From Arthrobacter sp. OY3WO11 (GTDB lineage: Bacteria > Actinomycetota > Actinomycetes > Actinomycetales > Micrococcaceae): a DNA stretch of 64,000 bases. Below, in pieces: positions 1 through 8,851 of this stretch (the first letter of the stretch is position 1; each line of letters begins with the position of its first letter). The notes under the pieces are model-generated. The model was given only the letters and a program-made list of their open reading frames with translations, ran no database searches and had not been told where the DNA came from. The translations under genes and the position numbers were made by a program. Where the stretch lies: contig NZ_LWLP01000001.1 of assembly GCF_001641125.1 (NCBI RefSeq), positions 3,349,803 to 3,413,802 on the forward strand, written 5' to 3'.

Positions 1-310
1 GGAGCTCGCCCATGGTGGCGTAGGTGAAGACGTAGGCGGAGCCTGCCACCGGGATGGCGGTGGCGAACTCGGCGTAGCACATGATGGCCAGCGCGCAGGT
101 GACCGCGGCCACGGCGAAGGACAGGGTTACTGCCGGTCCGGAGAAGTTGGCTGCCGCTTTGGCGCCCACGGAGAAGATGCCGGCGCCGACAGCCACGGCG
201 ACGCCCATGATCATCAGGTCCCACGTGCTGAGGGAACGCTTGAGCTTGCGTCCGGGCTCATCGGCGTCGGCTATCGACTGCTCGATTGATTTGGTCCGGA
301 GAAGGTTCAT
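1..310 (-). CDS. APC-family amino acid permease, N-terminal part (runs off the window)
   Basis: Only the first 103 codons are inside the window; the gene starts at the ATG on the minus strand at 310 and continues past position 1. The translated part has a basic N-terminal tail (about residues 1-30), then two hydrophobic segments. The first contains GVAVAVGAGIFSVG, the glycine-rich TM1 motif of amino acid-polyamine-organocation transporters; the second ends in CYAEFATAIPVAGSAYVFTY, typical of the cationic amino acid transporter (CAT/YfnA) subfamily. It should be an inner-membrane secondary importer of an amino acid. The substrate cannot be told from this fragment. Confidence 0.85.
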   Translation of the reverse strand, partial: MNLLRTKSIEQSIADADEPGRKLKRSLSTWDLMIMGVAVAVGAGIFSVGAKAAANFSGPAVTLSFAVAAVTCALAIMCYAEFATAIPVAGSAYVFTYATMGEL

Positions 311-436
311 AGGGGATCACAATCCTGGTTTCGGATGGAAACAGACCTATTAACGCTAGTGTCCATCCACTGGACGGCCCGAATTGTTCCGAATGGTGAG
401 ACACGTGCAGTGCCAAACGTTGTTCCGGCAAACGCG

Positions 437-466
437 CTTGGGACCCTCCGGATGGAGGGCCCCAAG
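437..466 (-). terminator. Hairpin behind the DUF779 gene
   Basis: An inverted repeat CTTGGGACCCTCC / GGAGGGCCCCAAG (12 of 13 pairs) with a 4-nt loop lies 18 bp past the DUF779 stop codon. No long U tract follows, so it is a probable but not classical rho-independent terminator. Confidence 0.5.
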
Positions 467-484
467 TGTGCTTCGGCCGAATTA

Positions 485-889
485 CTAAGCAGGCCAGTCC
501 ATCAGGGTAGAGCGGATCAGGAACCGTTTGCCCTCCGGCGCTTCCACGGAAAACCCGCTCCCCCGCCCCGGCACCACGTCCACTGTCAGGTGGGTGTGGC
601 TCCAGTAACCGAACTGTTCCCGGGACATCCAGAATTCCAGCGGCTGCGGCTCCAGTCCGTCGGAGAGGTCGAAGAGACCCAGCAGGACGTCTGCGTCACC
701 GGTGATGAAGTCGCCCGCCGGATAGCACATGGGCGAGGACCCGTCGCAGCAGCCGCCCGACTGGTGGAACATGAGCGGCCCATGCTGGAGCCACAGTTTC
801 CGCAGCAACTGCACGGCGGCCGGGGTGAGCGCCACCCGGGAGAACTCTTCCCCGGGCAGCGTCACCGCAGCCTTCAGCGTGTCCGGCAT
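485..889 (-). CDS. DUF779 domain-containing protein
   Basis: 134 residues, matching in length and sequence the DUF779 family, which is commonly encoded beside aldehyde dehydrogenases of the ExaC/AcoD type. Visible motifs are a central CCDGSSPMC cluster, a Cys-rich patch that could bind a metal, and the C-terminal part with HLTVDVVPGRGSGFSVE. The start ATG shares one base with the stop codon of the alcohol dehydrogenase upstream (TGATG), so the two are translationally coupled and it is the last gene of the aldehyde dehydrogenase - alcohol dehydrogenase - DUF779 operon. Its biochemical role is unknown; a helper of aldehyde or alcohol oxidation is inference from context. Confidence 0.85.
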   Translation of the reverse strand: MPDTLKAAVTLPGEEFSRVALTPAAVQLLRKLWLQHGPLMFHQSGGCCDGSSPMCYPAGDFITGDADVLLGLFDLSDGLEPQPLEFWMSREQFGYWSHTHLTVDVVPGRGSGFSVEAPEGKRFLIRSTLMDWPA

Positions 890-1911
890 CAGAACCTCAG
901 GACCACGCGGCCGTCGATCTTGGCGTGCTTCATCTCGTCGAGCACCGCGTTGATCTCAGAAAGCTCCCGGACTGACACGGTGGGGTGGATCTTGCCCTGC
1001 GCGTAGAAGTCCAGCGCTTCCTCCATGTCCTGCCGTGTTCCGACGATCGAACCGCGGACCGTCAGGCCCTTGAGCACGATCTCGAAGATCGGTGCGGGAA
1101 AGTCGCCGGGCGGCAGCCCGTTGAACACGATCGTCCCGCCACGGCGTGCCATGCCGATGGCCTGGCCGAAAGCTGACGGGTGCACGGCCGTGACCAGGAC
1201 GCCATGGCAACCTCCGGTTTCGCGCTGGATGACTTCCACCGGGTCCTCGTGCAGGGCGTTGACCGTCAGTTCGGCGCCGTGGGCCTTCGCCAGGGCGAGC
1301 TTGTCGTCGGCAATGTCCACGGCCGCCACCCGAAGGCCCATGGCCACCGCGTACTGGACGGCGATGTGGCCCAGGCCGCCGATGCCGGAGATGGTGACCC
1401 ACTGGCCGGGCTTGGCCTCGGTCATCTTCAGGCCCTTGTAGACGGTGACGCCGGCGCACAGCACCGGCGCCACCTCGACGGGGTCGGATCCCGCCGGTAT
1501 GCGGGCGGCGAACCGCGAGTCCACCAGCATGTATTCGCCGAACGAGCCGTCCACGCTGTAGCCGGCGTTCTTCTGCACTTCGCAGAGTGTTTCCCAGCCG
1601 GTGCGGCAGTACTGGCAGTCCCCGCAGGCGGACCAGAGCCAGGCGTTGCCCACCAGGTCACCGACGGCAAGGTCGGTGACGCCCTCGCCGAGGGCCACCA
1701 CTTCCCCCACGCCCTCGTGGCCGGGGATGAAGGGCGGTGAGGGCTTCACCGGCCAGTCACCTTCTGCCGCGTGGAGGTCGGTGTGGCAGACGCCGGTGGT
1801 CAGGACTTTGACCAGTGCCTGTCCCGGGCCGGGAGTGGGAATCTCAAGGTCTTGGATCTGGAGATCCTTGCCGAATTCGGTTACTACTGCTGCTTGCATT
1901 CTCGTCGTCAT
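889..1911 (-). CDS. adhP: Zinc-dependent alcohol dehydrogenase (AdhP type)
   Basis: 340 residues, the normal length of tetrameric bacterial alcohol dehydrogenases that interconvert ethanol and acetaldehyde with NAD. Catalytic zinc ligands are seen in GVCHTDLHAAEGDW and GHEGVGEVV; the structural zinc site is CGDCQYCRTGWETLC; the nucleotide-binding motif is GIGGLGHIAVQYA near residue 175. An AAGGA ribosome site lies 8 nt before the ATG. It follows the aldehyde dehydrogenase by 56 bp and is coupled to the DUF779 gene, so ethanol would be oxidised to acetaldehyde here and then to acetate by the neighbour. Confidence 0.92.
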   Translation of the reverse strand: MTTRMQAAVVTEFGKDLQIQDLEIPTPGPGQALVKVLTTGVCHTDLHAAEGDWPVKPSPPFIPGHEGVGEVVALGEGVTDLAVGDLVGNAWLWSACGDCQYCRTGWETLCEVQKNAGYSVDGSFGEYMLVDSRFAARIPAGSDPVEVAPVLCAGVTVYKGLKMTEAKPGQWVTISGIGGLGHIAVQYAVAMGLRVAAVDIADDKLALAKAHGAELTVNALHEDPVEVIQRETGGCHGVLVTAVHPSAFGQAIGMARRGGTIVFNGLPPGDFPAPIFEIVLKGLTVRGSIVGTRQDMEEALDFYAQGKIHPTVSVRELSEINAVLDEMKHAKIDGRVVLRF

Positions 1912-1967
1912 TGGCGAAATCCTTGCGTCGTTGTAGCGGGGTTGGAGCTGGGGTGCAGCGGCGGCTT

Positions 1968-3491
1968 CTAGAAGAAGCCGAGCTTGTTTTCGTTGTAGCT
2001 GACCAGCAGGTTCTTGGTCTGCTGGTAGTGGTCCAGCATCATGGCGTGGTTCTCACGCCCGATGCCTGAGGACTTGTAGCCGCCAAACGCGGCCCCGGCC
2101 GGGTAGGCGTGGTAGTTGTTCACCCAGACACGGCCGGCCTGGATTTCCCGGCCCGCCCGGTACGCGACGTTGCCGTTGCGCGACCAGACGCCGGCGCCGA
2201 GGCCGTACAGGGTGTCGTTGGCAAGGCCCATGGCGTCGTTGTAGTCGCTGAACTTCGTCACTGCCACCACGGGGCCGAAGATCTCCTCCTGGAAGATCCG
2301 CATCTTGTTGTGGCCCTCGAAGACCGTGGGCTGGACGTAGAAACCGCCGGCCAGGTCGCCGGGCAGTTCGGCCCGGGCGCCGCCGGTCAGGACCTTGGCG
2401 CCTTCCTGCTTTCCGATGTCGATGTAGGAAAGGATCTTCTCGAGCTGGTCGTTGGATGCCTGGGCGCCCACCTGTGTCTCGGTGTCCAGCGGGTTGCCTT
2501 GCTTCATCTTCTCCACCCGGGCAACGGCGTCGGCCATGAAGGACTCGTAGATGTCTTCCTGGACCAGGGCCCGGGACGGGCAGGTGCACACCTCGCCCTG
2601 GTTGAACGCGAAAAGCGCGAAACCTTCCTGTGCCTTGTCGTAGAAGGCGTCGTTCTCCTGGGCGACGTCGTTGAAGAAGATGTTGGGGCTCTTGCCGCCG
2701 AGTTCAAGGGTGACGGGAATGAGGTTCTGGCTGGCGTACTGGCTGATCAGCCGGCCCGTGGTGGTCTCGCCCGTGAAGGCGATCTTGCGGATCCGGGGGC
2801 TGGACGCGAGCGGCTTGCCCGCCTCGACGCCGAAGCCGTTGACCACGTTCAGGACGCCGGCGGGGAGCAGGTCGCCAATGAGCTCCATCAGGACCAGGAT
2901 GGACGACGGCGTCTGCTCGGCGGGCTTGAGCACCACGGCGTTGCCGGCGGCCAGCGCGGGAGCGAGCTTCCAGACGGCCATCAGGATGGGGAAGTTCCAG
3001 GGGATGATCTGGCCCACGACGCCCAGCGGCTCATGGTAGTGGTAGGCGGTGGTGTCGTCGTCGAGCTGCGAAAGCCGGCCCTCCTGGGCACGGACGGCGG
3101 AGGCGAAGTAGCGGAAGTGGTCCGCGGCTAGCGGCATGTCGGCGTTGAGGGTTTCGCGGATGGGCTTGCCGTTGTCCCAGGACTCGGCGACGGCCAGCAT
3201 TTCCAGGTTCTCGTCGATCCGGTCAGCGATCTTGTTCAGGATGGCGGCGCGCTCGGCCACGGAGGTCTTGCCCCAGGACGGTGCAACCTTGTGCGCGGCG
3301 TCGAGGGCCAGTTCAATGTCCTCGGCCGTTCCGCGGGCCACCTCACAGAAGACTTTGCCCGTGACGGGGGTGACGTTTTCGAAGTACTGGCCCTTGACGG
3401 GGGCCACCCACTCGCCGCCGATCCAGTTCTCGTAGCGGTCCTTGAAGGTGACTTTCGAACCCTCGGTACCGGGCTGGGCGTAAACAGTCAT
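1968..3491 (-). CDS. NAD-dependent aldehyde dehydrogenase (ExaC/AcoD type, acetaldehyde)
   Basis: 507 residues. The open frame extends 25 codons further upstream, but the ATG at 3491 has an AAAGGAG ribosome site at good spacing and gives the N-terminus [11 protein letters not shown] that fits the family. The catalytic glutamate is in [10 protein letters not shown] and the catalytic cysteine in [11 protein letters not shown], the variant signature of acetaldehyde/ethanol-associated aldehyde dehydrogenases rather than betaine aldehyde enzymes. It is a cytoplasmic enzyme making acetate from acetaldehyde. It heads the operon with adhP and the DUF779 gene and lies downstream of a GAF-domain regulator transcribed in the same direction. 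Confidence 0.92.
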   Translation of the reverse strand: MTVYAQPGTEGSKVTFKDRYENWIGGEWVAPVKGQYFENVTPVTGKVFCEVARGTAEDIELALDAAHKVAPSWGKTSVAERAAILNKIADRIDENLEMLAVAESWDNGKPIRETLNADMPLAADHFRYFASAVRAQEGRLSQLDDDTTAYHYHEPLGVVGQIIPWNFPILMAVWKLAPALAAGNAVVLKPAEQTPSSILVLMELIGDLLPAGVLNVVNGFGVEAGKPLASSPRIRKIAFTGETTTGRLISQYASQNLIPVTLELGGKSPNIFFNDVAQENDAFYDKAQEGFALFAFNQGEVCTCPSRALVQEDIYESFMADAVARVEKMKQGNPLDTETQVGAQASNDQLEKILSYIDIGKQEGAKVLTGGARAELPGDLAGGFYVQPTVFEGHNKMRIFQEEIFGPVVAVTKFSDYNDAMGLANDTLYGLGAGVWSRNGNVAYRAGREIQAGRVWVNNYHAYPAGAAFGGYKSSGIGRENHAMMLDHYQQTKNLLVSYNENKLGFF

Positions 3492-3641
3492 TGCTAGCTC
3501 CTTTGCTGTGCATGGGGCGGAGGCCGGGTCATGGCCTCCTCCGTTGCACTCAGCGTAGGAGGGCAAAGGTTGCAGTCAGGTTGCACAAGAGTGGTCCAGC
3601 TCACAGCAGAGGTTGCCGGGCGGAACGACGGCGGCACATGG

Positions 3642-4997
3642 CTAGGCGCTGAGTTCGGCTTCCAGCCGCTCGAGGTCGGCGACGACGGCGGCACGCTTGG
3701 GCGAGCGGGCAGGCAGCAGTTTCAGGGCGGCACGGCGGACCCCGACGTCGTCCCTCGCCTCCGGCAGCTCCGCGTACCTGAGCAGCGTTTCGGCGCTGCC
3801 GTCGGTGAGGACGGCTTCCCGCATCAGGGATGAGACCCTGTCCCGAAGGTCGATGATGCCGGGGGCCTCGGACTTGGGCAGTACGGCGCCGCGGTAGATC
3901 TCCAGTGCGATCCGGTGGGCGCCGCGCTGCAGGCAGTTAAGCACCTGGCTGCTGTCCGGCACAAGGTCCATGGTGAGCATGTACGGCCGGGACTCCGGCA
4001 CGGCGGACGGGTTGAGCTGCTGCAGGACCTTGCGCAGCCTGACCATTTCGGCGCGCAGGGTCATGGTGGAGCCGTCGCCCGGGTACAGGAGGACGCTGAG
4101 TTCCTCGGCGCTCAGTCCGTCAGGGTGCGAGCCCAGCAGGGCGAGGATTTCGCTGTGCCGGGCGGACAGCACCACGGTTTTGCCTTCGATGCTGAGGAGG
4201 GCCTGGTCGCGGCCCAGCAGCTGGAGGCTGTTGCGGTACAGGCTGCCTTCCTTCGCCCCTGCCCCCGGTGACCGGGAAGCGCTGCCCTGGCTCCGCCGTC
4301 GTGCGGGCCTGCTGGCCAGCGAGGCCGCCAGCTGCAGCCGCTCAACCCGCAGCTGGGCCTGCGCGGCGGCCACGGTCGCCTCGACGAGCGACAACGTGTG
4401 GGGTGCCACCGCCGTGGCCGTACCGGTTATGTCCACCACGCCCAGGACGGCGCCGGAATCCGGATCGTGGAAGGGAACAGCGGTGCAGCTCCACGGATGG
4501 ACCGTGCGCTGGTAGTGCTCGGCACCGGAAATCTGGATGCCGCGGCCCAGGGCCAGGGCGGTTCCGGGCGCACTGGTGCCGACGGTGGCTTCGGACCAGT
4601 CGGCGCCCGGGACGAACATCATGCCCTCGGCCCGGCGCTGCAGCGCAGGGTCCCCGTCAACCCACAGCAGCCTGCCCACTTCGTCGCCCACCGCCACCAG
4701 CAGGCCGCTGTCGTGGCTGGGCTGCACCAGGAGTTTGTTGATCACCGGCATGATGGCAGCCAGGGGATGCTGCCTGCGGTAGTCGTCCAGCTCGTCCAGG
4801 TCCATGGCCAGCGGGGCCGCAGGGTTGTCCGGGTTTGCCTTGAAGCCCGCCGACCGCTGCCAGGATTCGCGGATCAATGCACGCAGGCCGGGCAGCTCCG
4901 GCGCATCGGCGAACGTGCCGCCGTCGAGCTGCTCATGCGCGGCCAGGGCGCGGAGCTGCAGCGACTCGCCGGCGCCGGGCTGGGTGAGGTTCGTCAT
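3642..4997 (-). CDS. GAF-domain transcriptional regulator (AcoR-like sensor without AAA+ domain)
   Basis: 451 residues. The frame is open further upstream, but the ATG at 4997 has an AGGAG site. The N-terminal half (about 30-260) matches the sensor half of AcoR-type activators, including ALIRESWQRS and a GAF-like section with AVPFHDPDSGAVLGVVDITG. The sigma-54-interacting AAA+ domain of AcoR is absent. Instead residues 300-380 (for example SARHSEILALLGSHPDGLSA and MTLRAEMVRLRKVL) look like a winged-helix effector domain of OmpR type. Its position behind the aldehyde/alcohol dehydrogenase promoter suggests it controls that operon in response to acetaldehyde or a related signal; this is inferred. 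Confidence 0.8.
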   Translation of the reverse strand: MTNLTQPGAGESLQLRALAAHEQLDGGTFADAPELPGLRALIRESWQRSAGFKANPDNPAAPLAMDLDELDDYRRQHPLAAIMPVINKLLVQPSHDSGLLVAVGDEVGRLLWVDGDPALQRRAEGMMFVPGADWSEATVGTSAPGTALALGRGIQISGAEHYQRTVHPWSCTAVPFHDPDSGAVLGVVDITGTATAVAPHTLSLVEATVAAAQAQLRVERLQLAASLASRPARRRSQGSASRSPGAGAKEGSLYRNSLQLLGRDQALLSIEGKTVVLSARHSEILALLGSHPDGLSAEELSVLLYPGDGSTMTLRAEMVRLRKVLQQLNPSAVPESRPYMLTMDLVPDSSQVLNCLQRGAHRIALEIYRGAVLPKSEAPGIIDLRDRVSSLMREAVLTDGSAETLLRYAELPEARDDVGVRRAALKLLPARSPKRAAVVADLERLEAELSA

Positions 4998-5103
4998 CGA
5001 ACTCCTGGTTGCTGCAATCCGTCTGCAAGGGGGCATGGCCGCATGCTGCCGGCCAAGGGGTGGACGCCATTGTAGCGCGGCTCCCCTCCCCCACCTAGCT
5101 CTC

Positions 5104-5166
5104 GAGTTTTTGTCCACTTATGCAGGGTTAAGGGGCATTCAAGCCTGCATATCTGGACAAAAACTC
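5104..5166. repeat. Intergenic inverted repeat, family A copy 1
   Basis: Two 23-nt arms (5104-5126 and 5144-5166; 21 of 23 bases pair) begin with GAGTTTTTGTCC and enclose a 17-nt loop. The element sits 20 bp behind the stop of the reductase gene ending at 5187 and between it and the GAF regulator. A homologous element in the opposite orientation occurs at 19587-19650. A-rich and T-rich ends could make it act as a bidirectional terminator. Confidence 0.85.
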
Positions 5167-5186
5167 CGGCTCGGGGGCGGGACGGG

Positions 5187-6629
5187 TCAGCCGCGGGAGA
5201 TGCGGATCATCTCCTCGCGCGGCACCACCTTGATGCGTTCGCGGACCACGTGGTCCAGGCCCTCGGGACCTGTCCAGGCCGCACCGAGCTGTGTTTCGTG
5301 GGAGTCGAGCCTGTTCCAGCCCTCCCACGTGGTGTATTCGATGCCGCGCTCTTCCAGAAGATCGATGATGGCCTGGGGATCGGGATTCTGGGCCGGCGGC
5401 AGGGAAAGCCTGTCCTCAAGCAGGAAACCGATGGTCTCCAGGGCGTCGCCCTTGGTGTGGCCGATCAGGCCCACCGGTCCCCGCTTGATCCAGCCGGTGG
5501 CGTAGATGCCCGGAACCGGGTTGCCATCGGCGTCGAGCACCCGGCCGCCCTCGTTCGGGATAACGCCGCGCTTGGCGTCGTACTCCAGCTCGTCCAGCGC
5601 GGAGCCGTGGTAGCCGATGGCCCGGTAGACCGCCTGGACCGGGTACTCGACGTACTCCCCCGTGCCTTTCACGTTGCCGGTGCCGTCAAGCTGCATGCGC
5701 TCAAACTTGATCCCGGCCACCTTGCCCGTGCCACCCTCCCCGCCGTCGGCAAGGATTTCCACCGGGCTGTGCAGGAAATGCAGGTGCAGCCGGCGGGACG
5801 AGGGGTTCTCCGACTCTGTGTGTTCCTCCACCAGCCAGTTGGTGAGGGTGTTCACCATGGTCTTGATCTGGTTGTTGCTGCGGATGGCTTCATCGGAGGC
5901 TTCGTCGAATTCGAAGTCTTCCGGGTAAAGCACAATGTCGACGTCGTTCATATGGCTCAGTTCGCGCAGCTCCAACGGCGTGAACTTCACCTGGGCAGGG
6001 CCGCGCCGGCCGAACACGTGCACGTCCGTGACCGGGGAAGACTTGAGGCCGGCGTAGACGTTGTCCGGGATCTCGGTGCTCAGCAGCTCTTCGGGGTGCT
6101 TGACCAGCATCCGTGCCACGTCCAGTGCCACGTTGCCGTTGCCGATCACGGCGATTTCCCTGGCGTCCAGCGGCCATTCGCGGGGAACATCCGGGTGGCC
6201 GTCGTACCAGGAGACGAAGTCCGCGCCGCCGAACGAGCCCTGCAGGTCGATGCCGGGGACATCCAGGTCAGCGTCCTTGACGGCCCCGGTGGAGAAGATC
6301 ACGGCGTCGTAGAAGGCGCGGAAGTCATGGAGGGTGAGGTCACGGCCATAAATCACGTTGCCCAGGAACCGGATGTCGCCGCGGTCCAGGACCTTGTGCA
6401 GCGCGTTGACGATGCCCTTGATGCGGGGATGGTCCGGGGCCACACCGTAACGGATCAGGCCATAAGGCGCCGGGTAGGCCTCAAAGAGGTCGATGCTGAC
6501 CTCAAAGTCGCCGTCCTTGACCCCGCTGGACTTGGTCAGGATGTCCGCAGCGTAGACGCCCGCCGGTCCCGCGCCCACAATGGCGACGCGGAGGGGACGG
6601 GAAGAGGTGGTTTCGCTGTGGTTGGACAC
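5187..6629 (-). CDS. FAD-dependent ferredoxin/NADP reductase, copy 1 (FprA type)
   Basis: 480 residues from the GTG at 6629; an ATG eight codons upstream (6653) lacks a ribosome site, whereas AGAAGGG precedes the GTG, and the paralogue at 22891-24357 starts at the matching place. The FAD motif is VAIVGAGPAGVYAAD at the N-terminus and the NADP motif is VIGNGNVALDVARML near residue 160; the closing part with YATGWIKRGPVGLIGHTKGD is typical of adrenodoxin-reductase-like FprA proteins. It shuttles electrons between NADPH and ferredoxin in the cytoplasm. The partner ferredoxin is not in the window. A second copy lies 17 kb away next to sulfur genes. Confidence 0.9.
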   Translation of the reverse strand: MSNHSETTSSRPLRVAIVGAGPAGVYAADILTKSSGVKDGDFEVSIDLFEAYPAPYGLIRYGVAPDHPRIKGIVNALHKVLDRGDIRFLGNVIYGRDLTLHDFRAFYDAVIFSTGAVKDADLDVPGIDLQGSFGGADFVSWYDGHPDVPREWPLDAREIAVIGNGNVALDVARMLVKHPEELLSTEIPDNVYAGLKSSPVTDVHVFGRRGPAQVKFTPLELRELSHMNDVDIVLYPEDFEFDEASDEAIRSNNQIKTMVNTLTNWLVEEHTESENPSSRRLHLHFLHSPVEILADGGEGGTGKVAGIKFERMQLDGTGNVKGTGEYVEYPVQAVYRAIGYHGSALDELEYDAKRGVIPNEGGRVLDADGNPVPGIYATGWIKRGPVGLIGHTKGDALETIGFLLEDRLSLPPAQNPDPQAIIDLLEERGIEYTTWEGWNRLDSHETQLGAAWTGPEGLDHVVRERIKVVPREEMIRISRG

Positions 6630-6706
6630 CGGAAGCCCTTCTGAACTGATCATCTAATGCATGACGTCGCGCCGAACAGGTAGCGCACAGTCCCCTATTC
6701 TAGGCC

Positions 6707-7705
6707 TCAGCCGCTCTTCGCCAGCGGAACCACGTCGCCTTCCCGGTACAGCAGCGCCCGCAACTCGGCTTCGGCTGAGTCCGGCCGTTTGGGGTCGATG
6801 GTCTCGCCCTCGTGGTAGTGGTCCACCACGCGCGGGTCCACGTAGCTCTTGCGGGCGATGGACGCAGTGTTGCCCAGCACCTCGGACGCGTCAATCATGG
6901 CCCGGCTGATGGCGCGCTTGCGCTTGGCGGCCGTCCGCTGCGGGCCGGTCCGTGCCAGGCTGGCGGCGGCAGCTGCAGTTCCGCGCAGGGTCCGGAAGTC
7001 CTTGGCGGTGAAGTCGGAGCCGGTCCGTTCCTTCACGTAGGCGTTGATGTCCGCGCTGGTGACGGGACGCCAGTGCCGGCCCTCCTTGTACGCCAGGAGC
7101 CTGGCGTTCCCGCCGCGGCGCTTGAGCAGGCGCAGAAGGGCGGCGAGGTCGGCGTCGCGGATTTCCGACTCCCAGTCCTTGCCGCTCTTGGCCGGGAAAC
7201 TCAGGTGGACCCGGTCCTTGCGCACCTGCACATGGGCACACAACAGGGTGGCAAGCCCGTGGCTGCCGTTTTCGTTCGTGTACCGTTCGGACCCTACCCG
7301 CAGGGATCCGCTGTCCAGCATCCTGAAAGCGCCGGCGAGGACCCGCTCTCGCGGGAACCCTTCCCCGCGCAGGTCCATGGTGACCCGGCGCCGGGCGGCG
7401 GGCAGCGACTCGGCCAGCTGCAGGGCGCGGTCGAACTTGACCCGATCCTTCCGTTCCCGCCATTCCGGATGGTAAATGTACTGGCGCCGGCCCACGGCAT
7501 CCAGCCCGGTGGCCTGGATGTGCCCGTTCTCAAACGGGGCAATCCAGACGTCGGTCCAGGCGGGCGGGATGCCAATGCTCTCCAGCCTGTCCCGGACAGG
7601 TCCGGGCGGCAGCGTTGAACCATCGAGGTCCCGGTAGCTGAAGCCCTTGCCTGCGGCGACACGGCGGTAGCCCCGGCCTGAGGCCTTGCTGCGGCGGAGC
7701 CTCAC
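6707..7705 (-). CDS. DNA topoisomerase IB (poxvirus type)
   Basis: 332 residues, the usual size of bacterial type IB topoisomerases. The N-terminal domain contains GFSYRDLDGSTLPPG and IPPAWTDVWIAP; the catalytic domain has the active-site arginine region KDFRTLRGT and the nucleophilic tyrosine in SYVDPRVVDHY near residue 290. The enzyme relaxes supercoils by a 3-prime phosphotyrosine intermediate. It stands alone: the reductase gene lies downstream on the same strand and a RarD-type transporter is divergent. Such genes are widespread but optional in soil actinobacteria, and their role beside gyrase and TopA is not settled. Confidence 0.93.
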   Translation of the reverse strand: MRLRRSKASGRGYRRVAAGKGFSYRDLDGSTLPPGPVRDRLESIGIPPAWTDVWIAPFENGHIQATGLDAVGRRQYIYHPEWRERKDRVKFDRALQLAESLPAARRRVTMDLRGEGFPRERVLAGAFRMLDSGSLRVGSERYTNENGSHGLATLLCAHVQVRKDRVHLSFPAKSGKDWESEIRDADLAALLRLLKRRGGNARLLAYKEGRHWRPVTSADINAYVKERTGSDFTAKDFRTLRGTAAAAASLARTGPQRTAAKRKRAISRAMIDASEVLGNTASIARKSYVDPRVVDHYHEGETIDPKRPDSAEAELRALLYREGDVVPLAKSG

Positions 7706-7810
7706 AGGGCCGTGCCCGGCCGCTTCGCGAATGTCATGAAAGCAAGCCTACTGACTATTTCCCGGATTGCATGTCCTGCCTGCTGGAATACCTGCCCCTG
7801 AGGTGGTGTT

Positions 7811-8851
7811 ATGGGTTTCGTGCCCTCTCCCGACGGATCGTCCTCCCTCAGCGCCCCGGCTCCCGCGGCTGCCGCCGGTTCCTCCCCCGGCTCTTCTTCC
7901 CCGGCAGGCCCCAAGGCAGTGGGCCCCAAGGCAGTGGACAAGGAGACGACGGCGGGAGTCCTCTTTGGCATCGCCGCCTACGGGCTGTGGGGGCTGCTCC
8001 CCCTGTACTTCTTTGTGCTCATGCCGGCCGGCGCCGTCGAGATCGTGGCCAACCGGGTGGTGTGGTCGCTGCTGTTCTGCGCACTCCTCATCACGGTTAC
8101 CCGCGCCTGGTCCGCCCTGGCACAGGCCCTCCGGAACCGCGCCGTGTTCGGTTCCCTGGCCCTGGCTGCCTTCCTGATTGCCGTCAACTGGCTCACCTAC
8201 ACCTATGGAGTCACCACCGGGCAGGCTGTTGAGGCGTCCCTAGGCTACTTCATCAACCCGCTGGTGTCCGTGCTGCTCGGTGTGTTCGTCCTGAAGGAGA
8301 AGCTGCGTCCGCTGCAGTGGGCCGCCGTCGGCATCGGTTTTGTGGCGGTGGGCGTCCTGACCTACTCCTACGGCAAGCTCCCCTGGATTGCCCTGACGCT
8401 GGCGTTCAGCTTTGGCCTTTACGGGTTCGTCAAGAAAAGGGTGGGGCCAAGGGTGGACGCCGTCACGAGCCTCAGCGTGGAAACCATGGTGCTGGCCCCG
8501 TTCGCAGCGGCCATCATGATCTTCCTTGCCGCGACCGGAACCGGCACCCTCACCACGCAGGGTCCCGGCCATTTCTGGCTCTTGCTGGCGTCCGGGGTGA
8601 TCACCGCGGTTCCGCTGCTGTTCTTCGGCGCTTCCGCCCGCAGGCTGCCCATGACCACCATCGGCCTGCTCCAGTACTGCGCTCCCGTCCTGCAGTTCAT
8701 CCTTGCCCTGGTGGTGTTCAGGGAAGCGATGACCGTGGAACGCTGGATCGGGTTCGGAGTGGTGTGGCTGGCCCTGGCCGTCCTGACCGTGGACATGCTG
8801 GGGACGGCACGCAGGAACTCGGTGGCTAAACGCGCAAAGCGGGGCATATGA
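7811..8851 (+). CDS. rarD: EamA-family transporter RarD
   Basis: 346 residues. After a Ser/Pro/Ala-rich N-terminal tail of about 40 residues, the sequence KETTAGVLFGIAAYGLWGLLPLYF marks the RarD branch of the drug/metabolite transporter family. About ten hydrophobic helices follow. Conserved RarD segments such as IVANRVVWSLL and VNWLTYTYGV are present. GAGGTGG precedes the ATG. RarD proteins have been linked to amino acid or chloramphenicol efflux, but the substrate is unknown. The stop overlaps the start of the phytase gene by four bases (ATGA), so both are probably one transcript. Confidence 0.88.
   Translation: MGFVPSPDGSSSLSAPAPAAAAGSSPGSSSPAGPKAVGPKAVDKETTAGVLFGIAAYGLWGLLPLYFFVLMPAGAVEIVANRVVWSLLFCALLITVTRAWSALAQALRNRAVFGSLALAAFLIAVNWLTYTYGVTTGQAVEASLGYFINPLVSVLLGVFVLKEKLRPLQWAAVGIGFVAVGVLTYSYGKLPWIALTLAFSFGLYGFVKKRVGPRVDAVTSLSVETMVLAPFAAAIMIFLAATGTGTLTTQGPGHFWLLLASGVITAVPLLFFGASARRLPMTTIGLLQYCAPVLQFILALVVFREAMTVERWIGFGVVWLALAVLTVDMLGTARRNSVAKRAKRGI

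Noticed and set aside
335..1006. Plus-strand frame opposite DUF779 and adhP
   Set aside because: Overlaps two convincing minus-strand genes; Arg/Pro-rich shadow.
5250..6644. 464-codon plus-strand frame opposite the reductase gene
   Set aside because: The minus strand holds a full FAD/NADP reductase; the plus-strand translation has no recognisable domain.
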